Shown here: positions 33,002-53,900 of the stretch, one piece after another | Layout of the letters: the number at the start of each line of letters is the position of its first letter | Numbering within the stretch: the stretch's first letter is position 1 | Assembly: GCA_007449985.2 (NCBI GenBank) | Contig: VIIQ02000015.1 | Coordinates: 372,001 to 436,000, forward strand | Origin: Desmodesmus armatus | Lineage: Eukaryota > Chlorophyta > Chlorophyceae > Sphaeropleales > Scenedesmaceae | Length of the DNA: 64,000 nt | Reading direction: 5' to 3' | The notes under the pieces: generated by a model | The model's database searches: none | Seen by the model: the letters and a program-made list of their open reading frames with translations, nothing else | What the model was told of the DNA's origin: nothing | Made by a program: the position numbers and the translations under genes

Positions 33002-36000
33002 TCCTGGTAGCACTGGGTGGCGACGGCAACGGCGGCATGGAAGGTGTTGGCACATGCCATGTGTGCGCTTGGGGTCTTGCTGCAGCGTCTTTTCCTCAGC
33101 AGCACAGCAGAAGCTCCGAGCCTGTTCGTCGCTGGCAGGCGCAGGTTCAGTTATTGGCCAGATTGGCTGGACATGCTAGATACAGGGGTAGTTGTTGGCC
33201 ACAGGCAAGGCAGCGATAGCATAGGATGGGTCTGCTGCTGCGAGAAAGAAACGGCCCGTGCGGCCACTCAAGGAAGGTTTGGACCGGTAGTAGCCCTGGG
33301 CTAGAGGAACAGACTGGGGCTGACATGGCAGCAGTAGTCTGAGCGAGCCTTGCTTCTCTTTACGTATAGAGTATACTGTACGGGCTGGTGCACGGATATG
33401 GTGTGTCTGCGGTGTATCCCAGGTTGCCCTGTTGTGCTTGATGTGCCTGACAGGCCTGTCAGGCATCCTAGGATGCATCACATATGCCACAGTGTGCACT
33501 GTGTGGCGGAGTGCCACACTCAGACGACACCTCCACTCTGCCCACACAGCACGACATTGTGTGTCGTGGTGATCCCACAGCCCACCCACATGCACCCAAC
33601 CTGCATGTAGTAGTTATCTCGGGTTTTGCGCAGCCCGAGGGGGATACGGCATATATCAGGGGGGGTATATGGGGGACCACCGGAGGGCCCAAGGCCCGAG
33701 GTACATACTCCAGCTGCCCATGAGGCTGGAGGTTGGTCAACGTATTTGCTGAAGCACCAAGCTGACCCAAACAACGGAATATATGGTTCCCGTTTTGGGT
33801 ATGTCTTCTATTGTGGCTGTGGGGCCTGTGTTGCTGCTGTCAAAGTCATTGCCAGCTGCTCCACTACCGTTCAAAAGTGGGTGGCTGTTGGGGGCACAAG
33901 GAATGCGCTTAGCAAAGCCTGATGGTTTCCACTGAACCATGGCACATGGAGAGTCCTGCATATATATGCAGGATATATGCAGGATACATCCTGATTGCCC
34001 CGCAGGATCCCTGACGGTGACGTGGTGATTTGATCAGGTACTTGTCTTAGGCATGCATGCAGGGGTGCCAGGCTTTTCCTCGTGGGTATTGTTGCATGAG
34101 GGCCTGGGGCGCTGCAAGAGCGCCTCGCCGCAGGATGTTGACTCCTGGCGGCTTGCGGTTGAGCAGACGTCATTTGATGCAGGATATTACATGGTTTGGT
34201 CCAGCACGCAGCCGGCAATGTCTCTGCCAGTCAGGGCAGCCGCGTCGGTTGTTGTCGCGCACGTTATCCCCTTGGAGTGGCTCTTTGCTTGCTGCTGATG
34301 CACAGCTTGGTCCTTCCAGCTTCTGAATTTTCAGGCGGGAGCCCCTGTGATTTATTTTTCCAGGTCATGGTGATCCCAGCGCTTCATCTCTGAACCCGTC
34401 AATTGTCTCCCCGTTGTCCTCTGCGGCGGGTTGCACACCAACTTTGGCATGCGTCATGAGGGTGGCCGGCCCTTGCAGCTGACATTTGCAGGTCTTATTC
34501 AGTTGTAGTGCCTCTTGGAGAGTGTTGGGCCCCATCGGGTGTATGCTCTGGCACGTTGAAGTGTTCGTAAGCCATTCTGTGGTGCTTGAGATGCACAGAT
34601 GTGGGATGCAGCTGGTTGCTTGCTGAGCTTGGCAGGTGCACCTCAATGCAACGCCAGCTGGTTGCATGCCGTGGCTGGTGTTGGGATGCTGCCAAGCTTG
34701 TGTGGAGCCACCAGGACGGTGCTGGCCACAGCCACGACCCTGCTGTTGTCGGGGGCTTGTTGCCGCTCGGGCATGCGGTGGGTCGCCCACTGGCTCCCAA
34801 TCTGACGAGTGGGGCTCCCTCTAGAGCATCAAGGCATGCATCCAGGTGTTGCTCTGGTGCGCTGTTTGTGAGGGCCATGTGTAGCTAGTGCAGCATGCAG
34901 AGGGCACTGGATCCACCCTGCCGTGATGCATCCGCCAGCATGGCCACTGGGACCCGACTCCTGGGATCCCAAAGGCCCCAGATGCGGAAGAAGCTCAGGC
35001 CTTGGTCTCTTCCTTGCTTGTGAGCGATGCTGCTTCGTGTGCGTGCTTATGAGGCAGTTGCAGGTTTGTGTGCTGCTCGAGGAGGGCATGTGGGCAGATA
35101 GAGGGTGCCTGTGTTTGCGTGATTGAGTGAAAGCTGGAGCTTGTTTGGGTTATCACCACTTGTTATCACCATCACTTTGTGTGGGTGCATGCGCTAGCTG
35201 TAAGCAAGGACTTGCACCACACGCAAACACACACCCCGTCGCGGGCTTGGGATATCAACACAGCTGCGGGGCAGAGGACACCTGGCAGTGCACGAGGCTA
35301 TGGGCCATCACGTCGCATTTGCAGGTGTCAGCATTTGTCGGCAGTAAACTGCCAGTTGGACCTTGTCCTAACACTCTCTGCTGCAGAGAACGTGCGTACC
35401 AATAACACACGTGCAGCCTTTCCCCCCATCAATCAGCACAATGCGGCCAAGGAGAATTGGTGTGTGTGCTGCCACTTCTGCCAGCCACTGGCCTGATGGA
35501 GACATTTGCCTGTGCACCTGCCATACACCCCGTTTTGCTCTGGTCACCCCGATCAATTCACATTCAAACACACATGCTTTCCCAAACCTTTGCACTCCTT
35601 CACAACCTTAACTAGAATGTTGAGGCCTTTGTGGACATGGCGCTGAGTTGCCTGTGTGTGTAGCCAGCTTGTCCAAGCACTAGCCATAACCACACCCAAG
35701 TTGAGCTGTTCGACAGTGGGGGACATGTCAGACAATGACCTGCACATTTGGGTTAATGAAATTGTGATGGACAGTCCTCCCATTCATGACCTGTGGTGAT
35801 CTGGTGATCTGGTGACAGATGACTGGAAGCTCATACGAGCTGCAGTCAAGGGGTTGAGTGTTGTTACAGTACCCCTTCCCTGCAATCCTGAAAGTCGTGT
35901 GAGGCATTCAATGGGGGGCTTGTCCGTCAACGGTGGTGAGAGTGGTTCGGTCATCAAGAACTGATGACTACATTGCAGCGATCCGGCCTCCGGCTTCACT

Positions 36001-38192
36001 CGCAGTCTGCACTCTGGCCCTACAAAAGTTATGACACTAGGGAACTGGGTGCCTCAAGGGGTTCCAATGTATCAATATATACACAATAAATGTATTCCAG
36101 CGTTTTTGTTGGTTTGGAGAGCAGTCAAGGGAGACTCGGACCGAATGTTGCCTTGCAGAGCGTTGCATGGCCACAATACAGCGACGTAGGCGCTTAAGCT
36201 ATGAATTACAAACTATTAAACAACGTAGGCATTAGTCAAAACCCTTGCAATTCCTGTTGAGGGCTTAGCTGACTCGCAAACAAGGCGCAGCAGCAGCTTG
36301 TCAGGCTCAGGTGAAGTATGATTCCGTGTGCTCACTCAAGCGATCAGCAGGCCCCGCGCCCTGCCTTGACTGAAAGCCTGTTATGTTAGCAACATGTTAA
36401 GCGCGTTTGCAGGGTCTCCAGGGGAATGTATTGATAGCCCTGATGGTCTACTGCCAATGTGACCGTTGCTGCATGCCCCCAAAACAATAGCCGGGCTGCG
36501 TTGATCATTTCTCCCCTCCCGCTGAAACTTTCACAAGTTGTTATCAGTTCAACTCTGTGTGAAATGGCGCACGCAATTTCGCAGTATGCGATGAGCAATT
36601 GCTTGCCAAAGTCCAGTGAGCAATGTGCACAGTTCGGGCGCCAGATGCCACATTTCGTCCAATTGCAGCTCAGCAAACACGTTTAATTACATACAAATGC
36701 TATCTGAATGTCTCATACACCTTGTAAAGACACCACAGGCCTGTCAGGCGCCCTGCACAGTCAGAACAAGTGTATCGGCCAGGCTGCCCACCACCATGAG
36801 CTGCTGCAGTGCCTTTTAACTGTCCAGGGTTGCTGCGATGAATTGACCATCAATCCTGACAAACTTTCACTTGCAGGAGGATGGGCAGCAGCTGCTAGTC
36901 TGTCTTTGTTGCCCTGGTAGCTGCTGTTGCAGCATTTGCTGCTGCGTGCAAAGCCCCTGCAGCCTGTATCACTTGCGGTGTCTGTGCAGTCCATGAGCCT
37001 CCATGCTACGTTGGAAGGGAGACAATCCAGCAACACCCCAAAGTGGGTTCAGGCACTGAGGAGCGTGCCACAGCGAGCAATCGGCGCATCAGCAGTGCGG
37101 AGGGGGTGCGCACATGGGTGGTGGGCACCTTGAAAACCCAAATTGCAGAAAGGAAAGCCCACAAGGCTGCTGCTGGCATGGGTCTATTCTGCTGCTGCCT
37201 GCTTGGGGACATTGGCTGTGCCTTGTGCTACTGCAAGCACTCTGATGACTGAAACCGAGCAAGTGTGCAGCAGTCACGGGCTGTCTAGGTGCAGCTGAGA
37301 AGGTGCTGGGAAGGAGCAGATGACTGGAACGGGGCCAAATGTGCATGTAGTAGCGTTTTAAATTGGTGTCAATTCGTGAGAATATGTGTGCCACGCTCCA
37401 GAAGTGCAGCTTGGGGTGGTTCTGGGCAGCAGTGCAGCTGTACTGGTAGCAGTGCTGCTGCTGTGCAACTGCCGTTGAGCTGTAGCTGCGGGAAAAAAGT
37501 TCTTTACCTTGTTTGTTCTTGCTTCTGCTTCGACCGTGGGAAAATGAGGGTTGTATAGGCTGTACTCAGGAGGGGTCCAGTCAGCTGTACAACAAACAAT
37601 TACCGGGCTCCGTTGATCACGCTCAGGCCCGTCCCGAAGTGGCCAAAAAATAAAAAGCTTGATATGTGCTGACCTCAGGAAAGGGCTGCCGGCAATCACC
37701 GGAAGCTCCCAGCGCAGATTGGAGGCCAGTTTGCCAGAGATGTGCTTCAGAGTCAGAAGCAGATTGGAATGTGCGCCGTTACCAACTGGTCCGAGCGAGA
37801 TCTTTTGATATAGTCGTTTTGAATAGACAAATAACTATACATTTCGATCATCAAAGCGTCGTGCACGTGCTCCTTCAGAAAGGTGGTTTTTGACAGTCGC
37901 GTTGACGCCCTTGAAAGAGAAACCAAGTACGTTTAAGATATGAAAAACATACTGGCACCATTTGCAAGGCGTTCTGTGCGCCTGTCATAACCTTTGTAGG
38001 GTCAGAGTGCCGACTGTCGAAGAGGTTGTCAAAGCTTTGACAGTTTTAGTTTGTGGGATCTCACCACGAAACTACACGGACATCAAGGCCTAAAAGCAAT
38101 GCAGTCTCGGGCAAATTGACGACATCATTACTCGGGCGACTTTGGAGCGCCTTAGGGTGTCAAACACGGCAGGAACGTTTGCTATTCAAAGC
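33002..38192. other. Gene-poor interval between kinase and AP2 genes
   Basis: About 5.2 kb. The first part should be the kinase 3' untranslated region. ORFs here are short and Cys/His/Trp-rich in the way random sequence is, with no splice-linked frames. Small local repeats exist: TGCAGGATA units at about 33960-34000, and a ~25-base match between about 36482 and 37597. The last ~600 bases are more AT-rich and probably contain the AP2 promoter. No RNA gene was recognised. Confidence 0.45.
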
Positions 38193-40073
38193 ATGTCCGT
38201 TGCATATGGAGGGCATGAAGCAGGAGCGGTGATTCAAGCAACCAGTGTGGCCAAACCGACAGAACACTGTTCCAGCAACGCTACAGCAACGTTCAAGTCC
38301 CAGTTCAGAGGCCTCTCATGGGACAAGAAGTACGAAGGGTAGGCCTCGAAGGCTCCTGGCTTGCAGCAGGTGGTGGCAATGACCCTTTACCCTGTCAGTC
38401 GTCGACACCAACAGCAACCAGCAACTGCTCTTGCCCACAATGCCCTGCCAGGCAGGCGTGCTGCAGGCTTTGTTCAGCTTTGTAACCTCATGTCCTTGCA
38501 ACTTGCCATAATTTGGTGCAGGTGGAGGGTGCGGATCTACTTTTCGGGCAAGCAGCGGCACGTTGGTAAGTACAGGCACACAGAACTCAGCAGCCCAAGT
38601 TGTACAGGTGCCACGGGCTGCTGAATGACTGAACGGCGTTGATTACGGCAACTTCAATGGCACAAGCAGCTGCATCTGCCGAGCTGGTGGGTCACACCAG
38701 CCCCAGGTGTCCCCCTGCCAGGCACCTGGGGGGTTGATGTGGCAAAGGGTTACGCTGTGGCCTTGTGTCAAAGCTACCAGGCCCATCGGGAGCACCCCAA
38801 ACCCTCCACAAGCAAAGCTGAGCGTCTTACACACAGCCCTGTGTCCACACACTACCTGTTATTTTGCGTGCAGGTCGTTACGCAGATGAAATTTCTGCTG
38901 CCAAGGCATATGACAAGGCAGCAGTGCATCTGTACGGCCGCTCAGCGATCACCAACTTCGGCCTGGAGGCCTGCAAAGCAGACTGCACGACAGAGGTGAG
39001 GTGCTGGTGTGAAAGCATGCACGCAACACGCAAGCTGGCTGGGCTTGTGCTTGCTTAACTGCAGAATACTGCCACCAGCTGTCTTTGACCGTACCTCCTG
39101 GTTTTGTTGAGTTGTGTCGTGTGATGATGACAGCAGTCAAGAAGTGTTTTTGGTGTGTGTGTTTGCTGTGCTGGTGTCCTGCTGTGTGTGCGGGTGGGTT
39201 CAGGTCAGTGATTTTATCATCACAGCCAAGACCGTAGTGCAGGAGCAGCCTACAGCAGCAGACCAGCGCCCTCGCCATCGTACCAACAGCAACAACTGGC
39301 AGCACCACCAGCAGCAACAGCAACTGCAGCAGCAGGCAGATGTGACGTCACCCGGTTGGCCGTTTCCTGCAGCTGCGCTCAGCACACCACACCACCAAGC
39401 CCTTCCAGGGTGTTTTGCAGGAGCTGCAGGACACGCGCAACAGCAGCAACAGGTGTTGATGCAGCAGGTCGGGGAGTGTGCTGGGCCCATGCAGCATGCA
39501 CAGCAGTTTGGAGCCATGCAGCCAGGTGTCCTGCAGCAAGGATACCCAGCACAGTCGCACCTCATGCACCTGATGCAGGCTCCACAGGCGGTCATGTCTG
39601 TGCAGGACCAGTGGGCGGTTGCAGCAGCTGCTGCTGCAGCAGCAGGACAGCCACAGCAGCAGCAGCTGCTGCCGCCGGATGGTGTGATGCTAGCTACAGG
39701 GTCACCAGTAGCGCCTGAAGCTGCACTGCCTACTGGCTCGGCCATGTTTGCTGCCGCTGCTGCCCCTCCAGCAGCTGTGCTGGCCCAGCCAGATGCTTCT
39801 CTCCTGGTATATAGCGGCAGCATGGGGCCTTGTGGTACGGACCCTTCCATGGGGCAACAGCTGCTGCCTGTGCACCACCAGCAGCAGCAGCTGTGGGGGT
39901 CAGGTGGCCTGCCGGCAGTGTGCGGTCCTCTCCTGCAGGTACCTCAGCACAGTGCCCTGCATGCAGCGACTGCTCTGGGCCCAGTGGTCAGCACGGGTGT
40001 TGTGGGGATGGCTGGGGTGGGATGGCAGGGGCAGTGGATGGTTCCCAATGGGCAGGTGCCTGGTTGGAGTTGA
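38193..40073 (+). CDS. AP2/ERF-domain transcription factor, four exons
   Basis: Exons: 38193-38338, 38522-38565, 38874-38995 and 39204-40073; 393 codons plus stop with consistent phases. A single AP2 domain occupies about residues 37-92, split over three exons: SQFRGLSWDKKYEG, then WRVRIYFSGKQRHVG, then RYADEISAAKAYDKAAVHLYG and TNF. The conserved beta-strand Arg/Trp residues and the amphipathic helix are present, so DNA binding is expected. The remainder is Gln, Ala, Pro and Met-rich and resembles an activation region. Chlorophyte AP2 factors regulate stress, lipid and cell-cycle responses, but no target can be inferred here. The ATG at 38193 is the first in frame after the TTG at 38142; an upstream exon cannot be excluded. 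Confidence 0.88.
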
Positions 40074-46709
<6,636 letters not shown>

Positions 46710-48258
46710 TCAGAACACACTCCCTTCACTGCTCCCTGGGGGAGACAGCACAGCAGTACTGTCATACTGCTGGTGGCCCACATACACAGCAGCACTGCTA
46801 CCTCCCGCAGACAGTGCCTCACTAGGTACCTCATCACCTTCTCCTTCACTGTCACTGCCTAGAGCCACAGCAGGAGCAGCACCATGCTTTGCTGCAGCCT
46901 CAGCACTATACTCGGCCGCAGATGCCTCCCCACTAAACGCGCCTTCTGCAGCAACAGAATCTTCATCCAACACACCAGCAGCAGCGGCCGCAGGTGACAC
47001 CACTGACAGCCCAGCAGCAGCGGCAGCAATGCTGCTGCCGTCGTCACTCATTTCCTGCGGATCTGTAGCATCCCATGCTGCTGCTGCAACAGCCGTCGCT
47101 GCTGCTGCTGCCAGACTCCCTAAGAGGCTCACTGCATCACTCCCGGCAGAGCACTCACTTGCTCCTGCCGCCAATGCTGCTGCCTGTGCTGGGTCCCCCC
47201 CAGACTGCCTGTCACCACCCACATAGCCCTCAACAGCTGACAGCATCGCCCCCTTGGCCATGCCACCTGAAGCGACACCTGCGGTACCCTCTGAAGTATC
47301 AGGACCCTCATCCACAGCAGACTCATCATCTCCTGGTGCTGCTGCTGCTGCTGTCTCCGCCACACTGGAGGCCAATGCGCTGCTGCTACCAGCTGCAGCA
47401 GACGCAGCATCAGCCGCCGCTGCTGCTGCTGACACCCCAGCCAACCCCCAGCACCACCCATATTCCCCACACCAACATAACCCCCACCACCCAGTGCTGC
47501 CACTGCAGCAGCAGCACCACCAGCAGCAGCATCCCCAGTGCTGCTTGCCGCTGCTGTGTCCCCACTGCTCAGCCACCCAGTGGGTGAACCCATCCCCATC
47601 CCCAGCCTACTAGCTTCCTCATACATTGATGGCTCTAATTCACCCCAGCTGCTGTTGTCCCCAAGAGAGCCAGGCTGCACACTGCCCAGGCTGCCACCTG
47701 CCAATGTGGGCCGCCAGAGTGATGTTGACACACCCCCTGCAGAACCAAGCCCTGCCTTCCAAGGGGCACTGCGACGCCCTGCTGCTGCTGCGGCTGTTGC
47801 TGAGGATAACAAGAGCCCAGGGGCTCCTGAACTCGCGTCATATTGACTGGTTGCTGCATGACCAGTGGAGCCCTCGAACAGTGCTGTTGTGCCTGTGCCT
47901 GATCCTGCTGTAGCCACAGCTGCTGCAGCCTGGCCCCCAGTTGTGCTGTGAACTCCTGTTGGCTGGGAATTCTGGCCTCGCGTGTGATGGCTGGTGCCCC
48001 CTGCAGGCATATCATCCACAACCACCACTGACAGCCCTCCCTCTGCAGCGACAGCAGCAGCAGGTGGTGAAGATGCCGGTGAAGCGCTATGCCGTCGCCG
48101 CAGCTCGCCCACCCCACCCAAGGACTCCCCCTCCTCAGTCCCCTCCTCCTCCTCCTCATTCGCAGCAGCAGCAGCAGCAGCAGCGGAAGTACTGACATCA
48201 CCACTACCTGCTTGTGCTGCTGCACCACCTGCTGGCAGTTGGCCTGAGGAGGGTTCCT

Positions 48259-48293
<35 letters not shown>

Positions 48294-50478
48294 CTGCCAC
48301 CCCCCTGCTCAGGAGGCCAGACCCCACTGCTACCGCCTTGCTGCTGCTGCTGCTGCTGCTGTCCTGCATCACAGCAGCTGCCATCACCGACGCATCGAGC
48401 CTCACTGCCCTCAACAGCCAGGCGCTGGCCATGACTGCTGCTGCTGCCGTCACTGGCAGCAGCAGCAGCAGCAGCAGCCCCCTGCCTGCCATCCTGTCCA
48501 CTTGCTGCTGCTGCCGGCGGCTGCAGCAGCAACTGAGTGGGTGACTGCTGCCACTGCCGCCGCTGCTGCAGGGAGCGGAGCTTATGCAGAGCAGCAGCAG
48601 CAGTCTCTGAGAGGCTGCTGCTCCTGGAAGCAGTAACACGGGCAGCTTTAGACTCCACAGCAGCAGCAGCAGCAGGAGCAGTAGTCGCTGCTGGCTCAGC
48701 AGCCCCGCTTTCAGGACTTGCACTGCTGCCGCTGCTGCTACTGCTGCTGCCGGGGCACGCCAGGTCCTGCCCAAATGTGACCTCGACGATGCTGCTGTGT
48801 GGGGTGGTGGCGGCTGCAGTGGCAGCATTGCTGGCAGCAGTGGCGGCGGCTGCAGTGGCAGCAGTGGCGGCAGCAGTGGCAGCTGCAAGCGGCCGCGTCT
48901 CCACTGGGCGATTTCCAGGCAACCCCCGCTGCTGCTGCTGCTGCTGGTGGTGTTGGTTGTCACCTTCTGGTTGTGACAGCGCTTGCATTTCCAGCGCCGC
49001 CCGCCGCTGTCGCTGTTGCAGGAGCTCCCAATCAGCTGCTGCCTGCACAACGCCTGCATGTGAATGGACGGTCAAGAACAGATCAATGAACAGAGGGCCT
49101 CAGCAGAGAGAGGATGACTCAGCCTGCAGGCACGCTTTTGTTGGCGCACAGCTGCATGGTGACTGCAAAGGAGGAACCAAATCTCCGCGGTGGGTCAGCC
49201 CCGCAACAGGCTGTTGCCCAGACTGATAATTTTTTTAATTGATAAGATTATTTAATTGGTATATACCAATTGAATTTTTTGGTTTGGCCAGACTGATAAT
49301 GATTCCTCACACCTACTATTAAGCCCACAGCTGCTACTCTGCTGCTACTTATGCCGTCACCATTGGCACAACAGCTTGGATGGGACTTGGGGGTAATGCT
49401 GGTGCCACAGCACCTTATGTTAAGCTCCTTGCGCACGAGCTTGGGTTTGACCTCACCTGACACAAAGCGCTGGTCAAACCCTGGCGTGCTTTGACCTCCT
49501 CCTGCAGCCCCCTCAGCACCTGCATGCTGCCTCTGCAGCTGAACTGCATAGTCATCCTGCTGCTGCTGCTGCTGCCAGTGTTGCTGATGACCATCATAGC
49601 TCGATTGCTGCCTCTGCTGCTGCTGCTGCTGCTGCTGCGAGAACTGCGGCTGCTGCGGACTCCAAAGCTCATGCCCAACAGCCAAGCTCCTCGACTGTAC
49701 TGCCGGATCAGGTGCTGCCGCTGCAGCCGCCACTGCTGCCATTGCTGCCGCCCCCGTCGAAGCGGCGGCTGCCCTCAGATCCTGCAGCTGCCTTGCTGCT
49801 GCTGCCCGCTGCTGTGCCGCTCGCCTCTTCAGCGCCTCTTCCTGTACAGCAACTGCTGCCTCTGCTGCTGCCAGCTCCGACAACCGCTGCTGCTGCTGCT
49901 GCTGCTGGGTATGGGTTACTGCTGCTGCTGCTGCTAGGCGAGAGGGGCTGGTGGCTCCCTGCAAGCCCGCCCTCGCTCCACCAGGGGAGGAGAAGGGTGA
50001 CAGCGATCTCACTCCTGCTGTCGGAGACACAGCCCGCTGCTGCTGCTGCTGGGTGACGGGAGACACACAGCCTCCTGTCCTCGCCCCTATGTGCTGCCCC
50101 ACGTAATCCCCGCCCACACCCAGCCTTTTTAGCTGCTGTTGGTGCTGCTGCTGCATTCCCTGTCCACGGCCTATGCTGCCCCCAGCAGTGCCTGGCCAGG
50201 AGTAGTAGCCTTGAGCACCAGCAGCAGCAGCAGCACGAGCAGCACCACCAGCAGCAGCACGAGCAGCACTAGCTGGGGCAGCTGCTGACTGTATCCTGAG
50301 CTGCAGCAGCTCCTGCTGTTGTTTGGAGGCCTGGGTGCGTAGGGTGGCGGCCTCCCGCCTAGCTGTTGAGAGGGCGAGGGTGAGCTCGTCGATGCGGGAC
50401 AGAGCCACATCACGTGACACGGTGGCCTGCAGCAGCAGCAGCAGTGATGACAGTCAGCGCGTTCGTTTCAAGCGTGAC

Positions 50479-50511
<33 letters not shown>

Positions 50512-50594
50512 CCCAATGCACCATATGGCTGTTGAGAGGGCGAGGGTGAGCTCGTCGATGCGGGACAGAGCCACATCGCGTGACACGGTGGCCT

Positions 50595-50639
<45 letters not shown>

Positions 50640-50923
50640 TTATAACAGTCAGCGCAACAGTTTGAGCGCGAAGCAGCAGCAGCAGCAGCAGCAGCCCCCA
50701 ATGCTCCAGATGGAGGCCTGGCCAGTGATACAGTGGAGCAATCCTTCAAAGGCAATGTGTGCACCAAGTTGAACCTGCGTACCTCGTCAAGCTGCACTTC
50801 TGCCTCCTCTGCCCGCCGCTGCCAGCGGCCCACGACGCATGCCACAAAACACCCCAAATATGCGACAGACGTTCGGCATGTGTCCATCTGCTCAGTTTAC
50901 TCCGATCAGCGCAAGCATCCACT

Positions 50924-50957
<34 letters not shown>

Positions 50958-53900
50958 CCCCTCCCCAACGTATAGCATTGTGCGCAGCAAGCATTAAGCT
51001 GACCCACCTCATCAAGCTGTGCTTCTGCCTCCTCTGCCCGCCGCTGCCAGCGTCCCAACTCCCTCAGCGCTTCACCCAGACTCAACGGCATGGCACTGCC
51101 ACCACCAGCAGCAGCAGCACTGCCCACTGCTGCAGCCCATGTGGAGGCGCCGTCTATCAAGTGTGGAGTTACTGCCAAGCAGTGCACCCATCCACTTGTA
51201 ACACCCCACCCCCCCCACACACACACAAACACCCCCCCCCAAAAATGCCCACCTCATCAAGCTGCGCTTCTGCCTCCTCTGCCCGCCGCTGCCAGCGTCC
51301 CAACTCCCTCAGCGCTTCACCCAGACTCAACGGCATGGCACTGCCACCACCACCACCACCAGCACCGCCTACTGCTGCAGCCCATGTGGAGGCGCCGTCA
51401 GCCGCCGCCGCTGCTCCGCGCGACATGAGCTCCTGTTGCATGGCTGACAGCTCAGCCTGCAGCTGGCCCAACTGCAGCCGAACCACCTCCTCTCCTGCAG
51501 GCAGGACCACAAGATGAGACAGGTAGCAACGTGTAATGGACCATAAGCAAGGGATGAGTTATGTGTGTGCCAGCTCTGGGGCGTAGCTGCAGCCGAACCA
51601 CCTCCTCCCCTGCAGCAAAAGAAGCCGACAAGACGGATACCATTGCAACATGGGTCATAAGCCAGGGATGGGACTTGGAGGCATACAGTGTTTGCCAACT
51701 ATGAAGCGTAGCTGCAGCCGAACCACCTCCTCCCCTGCAGGCAGGACCACAAGCGGACAAGACGGTTACCAATGCATGGGTCATAAGCAAGGGATGGGAC
51801 TTGGAGGTATAGTTTGTTTGCCAGCTATGAAGCGTAGCTGCATTCAGATCTCCTCCTCTCTTGCAGCAGGACAAGCCAACAGACTCCGCAGCCTTACGGC
51901 GTTTTGATGGGCACATCAATCGATGCAGACAAGGGAGGAAGGGGGTGCAGACATGAAGCTGGCTTGGCAGCTTGGAAGGATGCGACTCTGCAGTCATTAC
52001 CCGGCTCTGCCGACGGCACAGCAGACGTATGACACCAGCTCTGATGCCAAAAGTGCGCCAGCCGGCCCAGGTGCAATGTGCCAGGGCACACGACTGCAGT
52101 AGTCGGAAGCGAGGCTTGCATCTTCGCCAAGCACTCTTTCTCAAATTAATCGTCAAAGTCCGATACGCGTGCATGCTCACCTGCTGCGTGTGCCGCTGCC
52201 CGCGCCTCTGCCTCAGCCCTGGCAGACTCCACCGCACGGCACCTGCATCAAGTAAAATATTTACGCTGTAAGTAGGTAAGTGGTGAACCACTGGCGCAAC
52301 ACAAGGCTCAGAGGGGTGTGCATGTCTAGCATGCTAGACTACCACACCCCCCATCTGCGGCACCTGCAGCCAGGCAGCCACAACGAGCCTGCGAGTCATG
52401 TGGTGTGTGAGCCCAGGGTTCTCTTATGGGTTGCTTGTCAATGCCAGAATTGTAGACAGTAAATATCATCTTGACAGTTTGCCAGCCGCTTTGCAGCCAC
52501 CCTTTTTGTGGCATCCCATTGACTGTCCCCACGGTGTTATGCAGCTGTACAGCTCAGAGCAGTGGTGACAGTCAAACCCAAAACCTTCGGTAATCCTGCA
52601 GGGCTTCCACCCACCTGTCCTCCTTGGTCCTGACAGCTGCCAGGTCAGCATTAACCGCCTGGCGCAGCTCACACAAGTGAGACCGTTCGACATCCATAGC
52701 ACAGCGCTCCGCACTGCAGCAGCAAACAGCAACATGCACACCTTGATGACCAGACATCATCCCTGCGTCCAGACTCGTCTTACGCGTGCCAGCTTGGTGG
52801 CTGTGCTTGAGCAGCCATGGCAGCAACAACCACAAAGGCGTTGGCAACTAACTGCCTGGCTGTACGAGCGGATGCAACTAAGCAATACTTGTTGTCGCAT
52901 GCCGCCCCACTGTGCTGTGCTGTGCTATCCTGTGGTGCGCTGCAGAGTTGTACAGCTGGGTACTGCCAGCACGCTGAGTGGTCAATCGCGCAGTGTGCGA
53001 ATCCACGAATGTGCAGTCTGCAGGAGCGCTATCACGGACGACCGACACCGTGTCGACCATGGTGTGAACACACACCTGAGAGCAGCGCGTTCGTCGGCCA
53101 GTGCTGTCTCAGCCTCCTGCCGCGCAGCTGCCTGCAGCTGCGGCAGCCGAGCCTCCGCCTCCATCCACCTGGCTTCTGCTGCTGCCTCTCGGGCTGCACA
53201 AACACAATCACAATCACAATCACCATCACTTAATCACAGGGCAAGAACCAGTTCCACTTCATTGCTTCAAGGTTCAGGAAATGACTGAGCACTACACATG
53301 GCACCAGTTGGTGCATCCACAGACAAGCAGTTACTAGCAGAACGCATTTGCCTCCCACACACTGGTCATCCATGAGGCCCACATCGCGCCCCAAACAAGC
53401 CAACAGGCAAGCGGAACAACCTTACGCACCTGCCGCTGCTCGCAACCGTTCGTCCAGTTGGCGCTCCTTTGCAGCCAGCGTCCCCTCCGTGACTTCAGCA
53501 CGCCGCGTCAGTTCAGTGCGCAAACTGGACAGGCGACGCTCCTCAGCAAGCAGGGTCTGCAGGGCAGGAACAGGAACTGGAGCTCGAGCCTATTGCTTCC
53601 TGGCTGCTGCAGAGATTCGTACGGCAATGGGCGCAGTAACTGCCGGTTGCTGAACTGCTACTGTTACCGTAACATGTGACGGTTACATGGGTCAGGACGC
53701 GCATGAAATCCCGGTGGGGATCCAACGGGGTCCACGTACACACAGGGCGGCCACAACCCCACACCCCTTGCGCCCCACACTTTTGGCCCATGGGTCCCGG
53801 CCAACAGCAGGTGCAGGCATAACTTCCACATCCACCTCAGTACGACTGCATTTGCAAGCTTGGGGTGGCAAGCTAGGAACAACGCGGTGGGAGTCGCCCC

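Noticed and set aside
36480..37622. Transposon delimited by ~25-base direct matches near 36482 and 37597
   Set aside because: The match is short and imperfect, with no coding content or target duplication between.
50992..51160. Second full copy of OFD1 exon 13 as a constitutive exon
   Set aside because: It has a donor-like end but no acceptor in the required phase.
51472..51870. CRISPR-like array
   Set aside because: Units are 115-126 bp without alternating repeat-spacer structure; it is a minisatellite in a eukaryotic intron.
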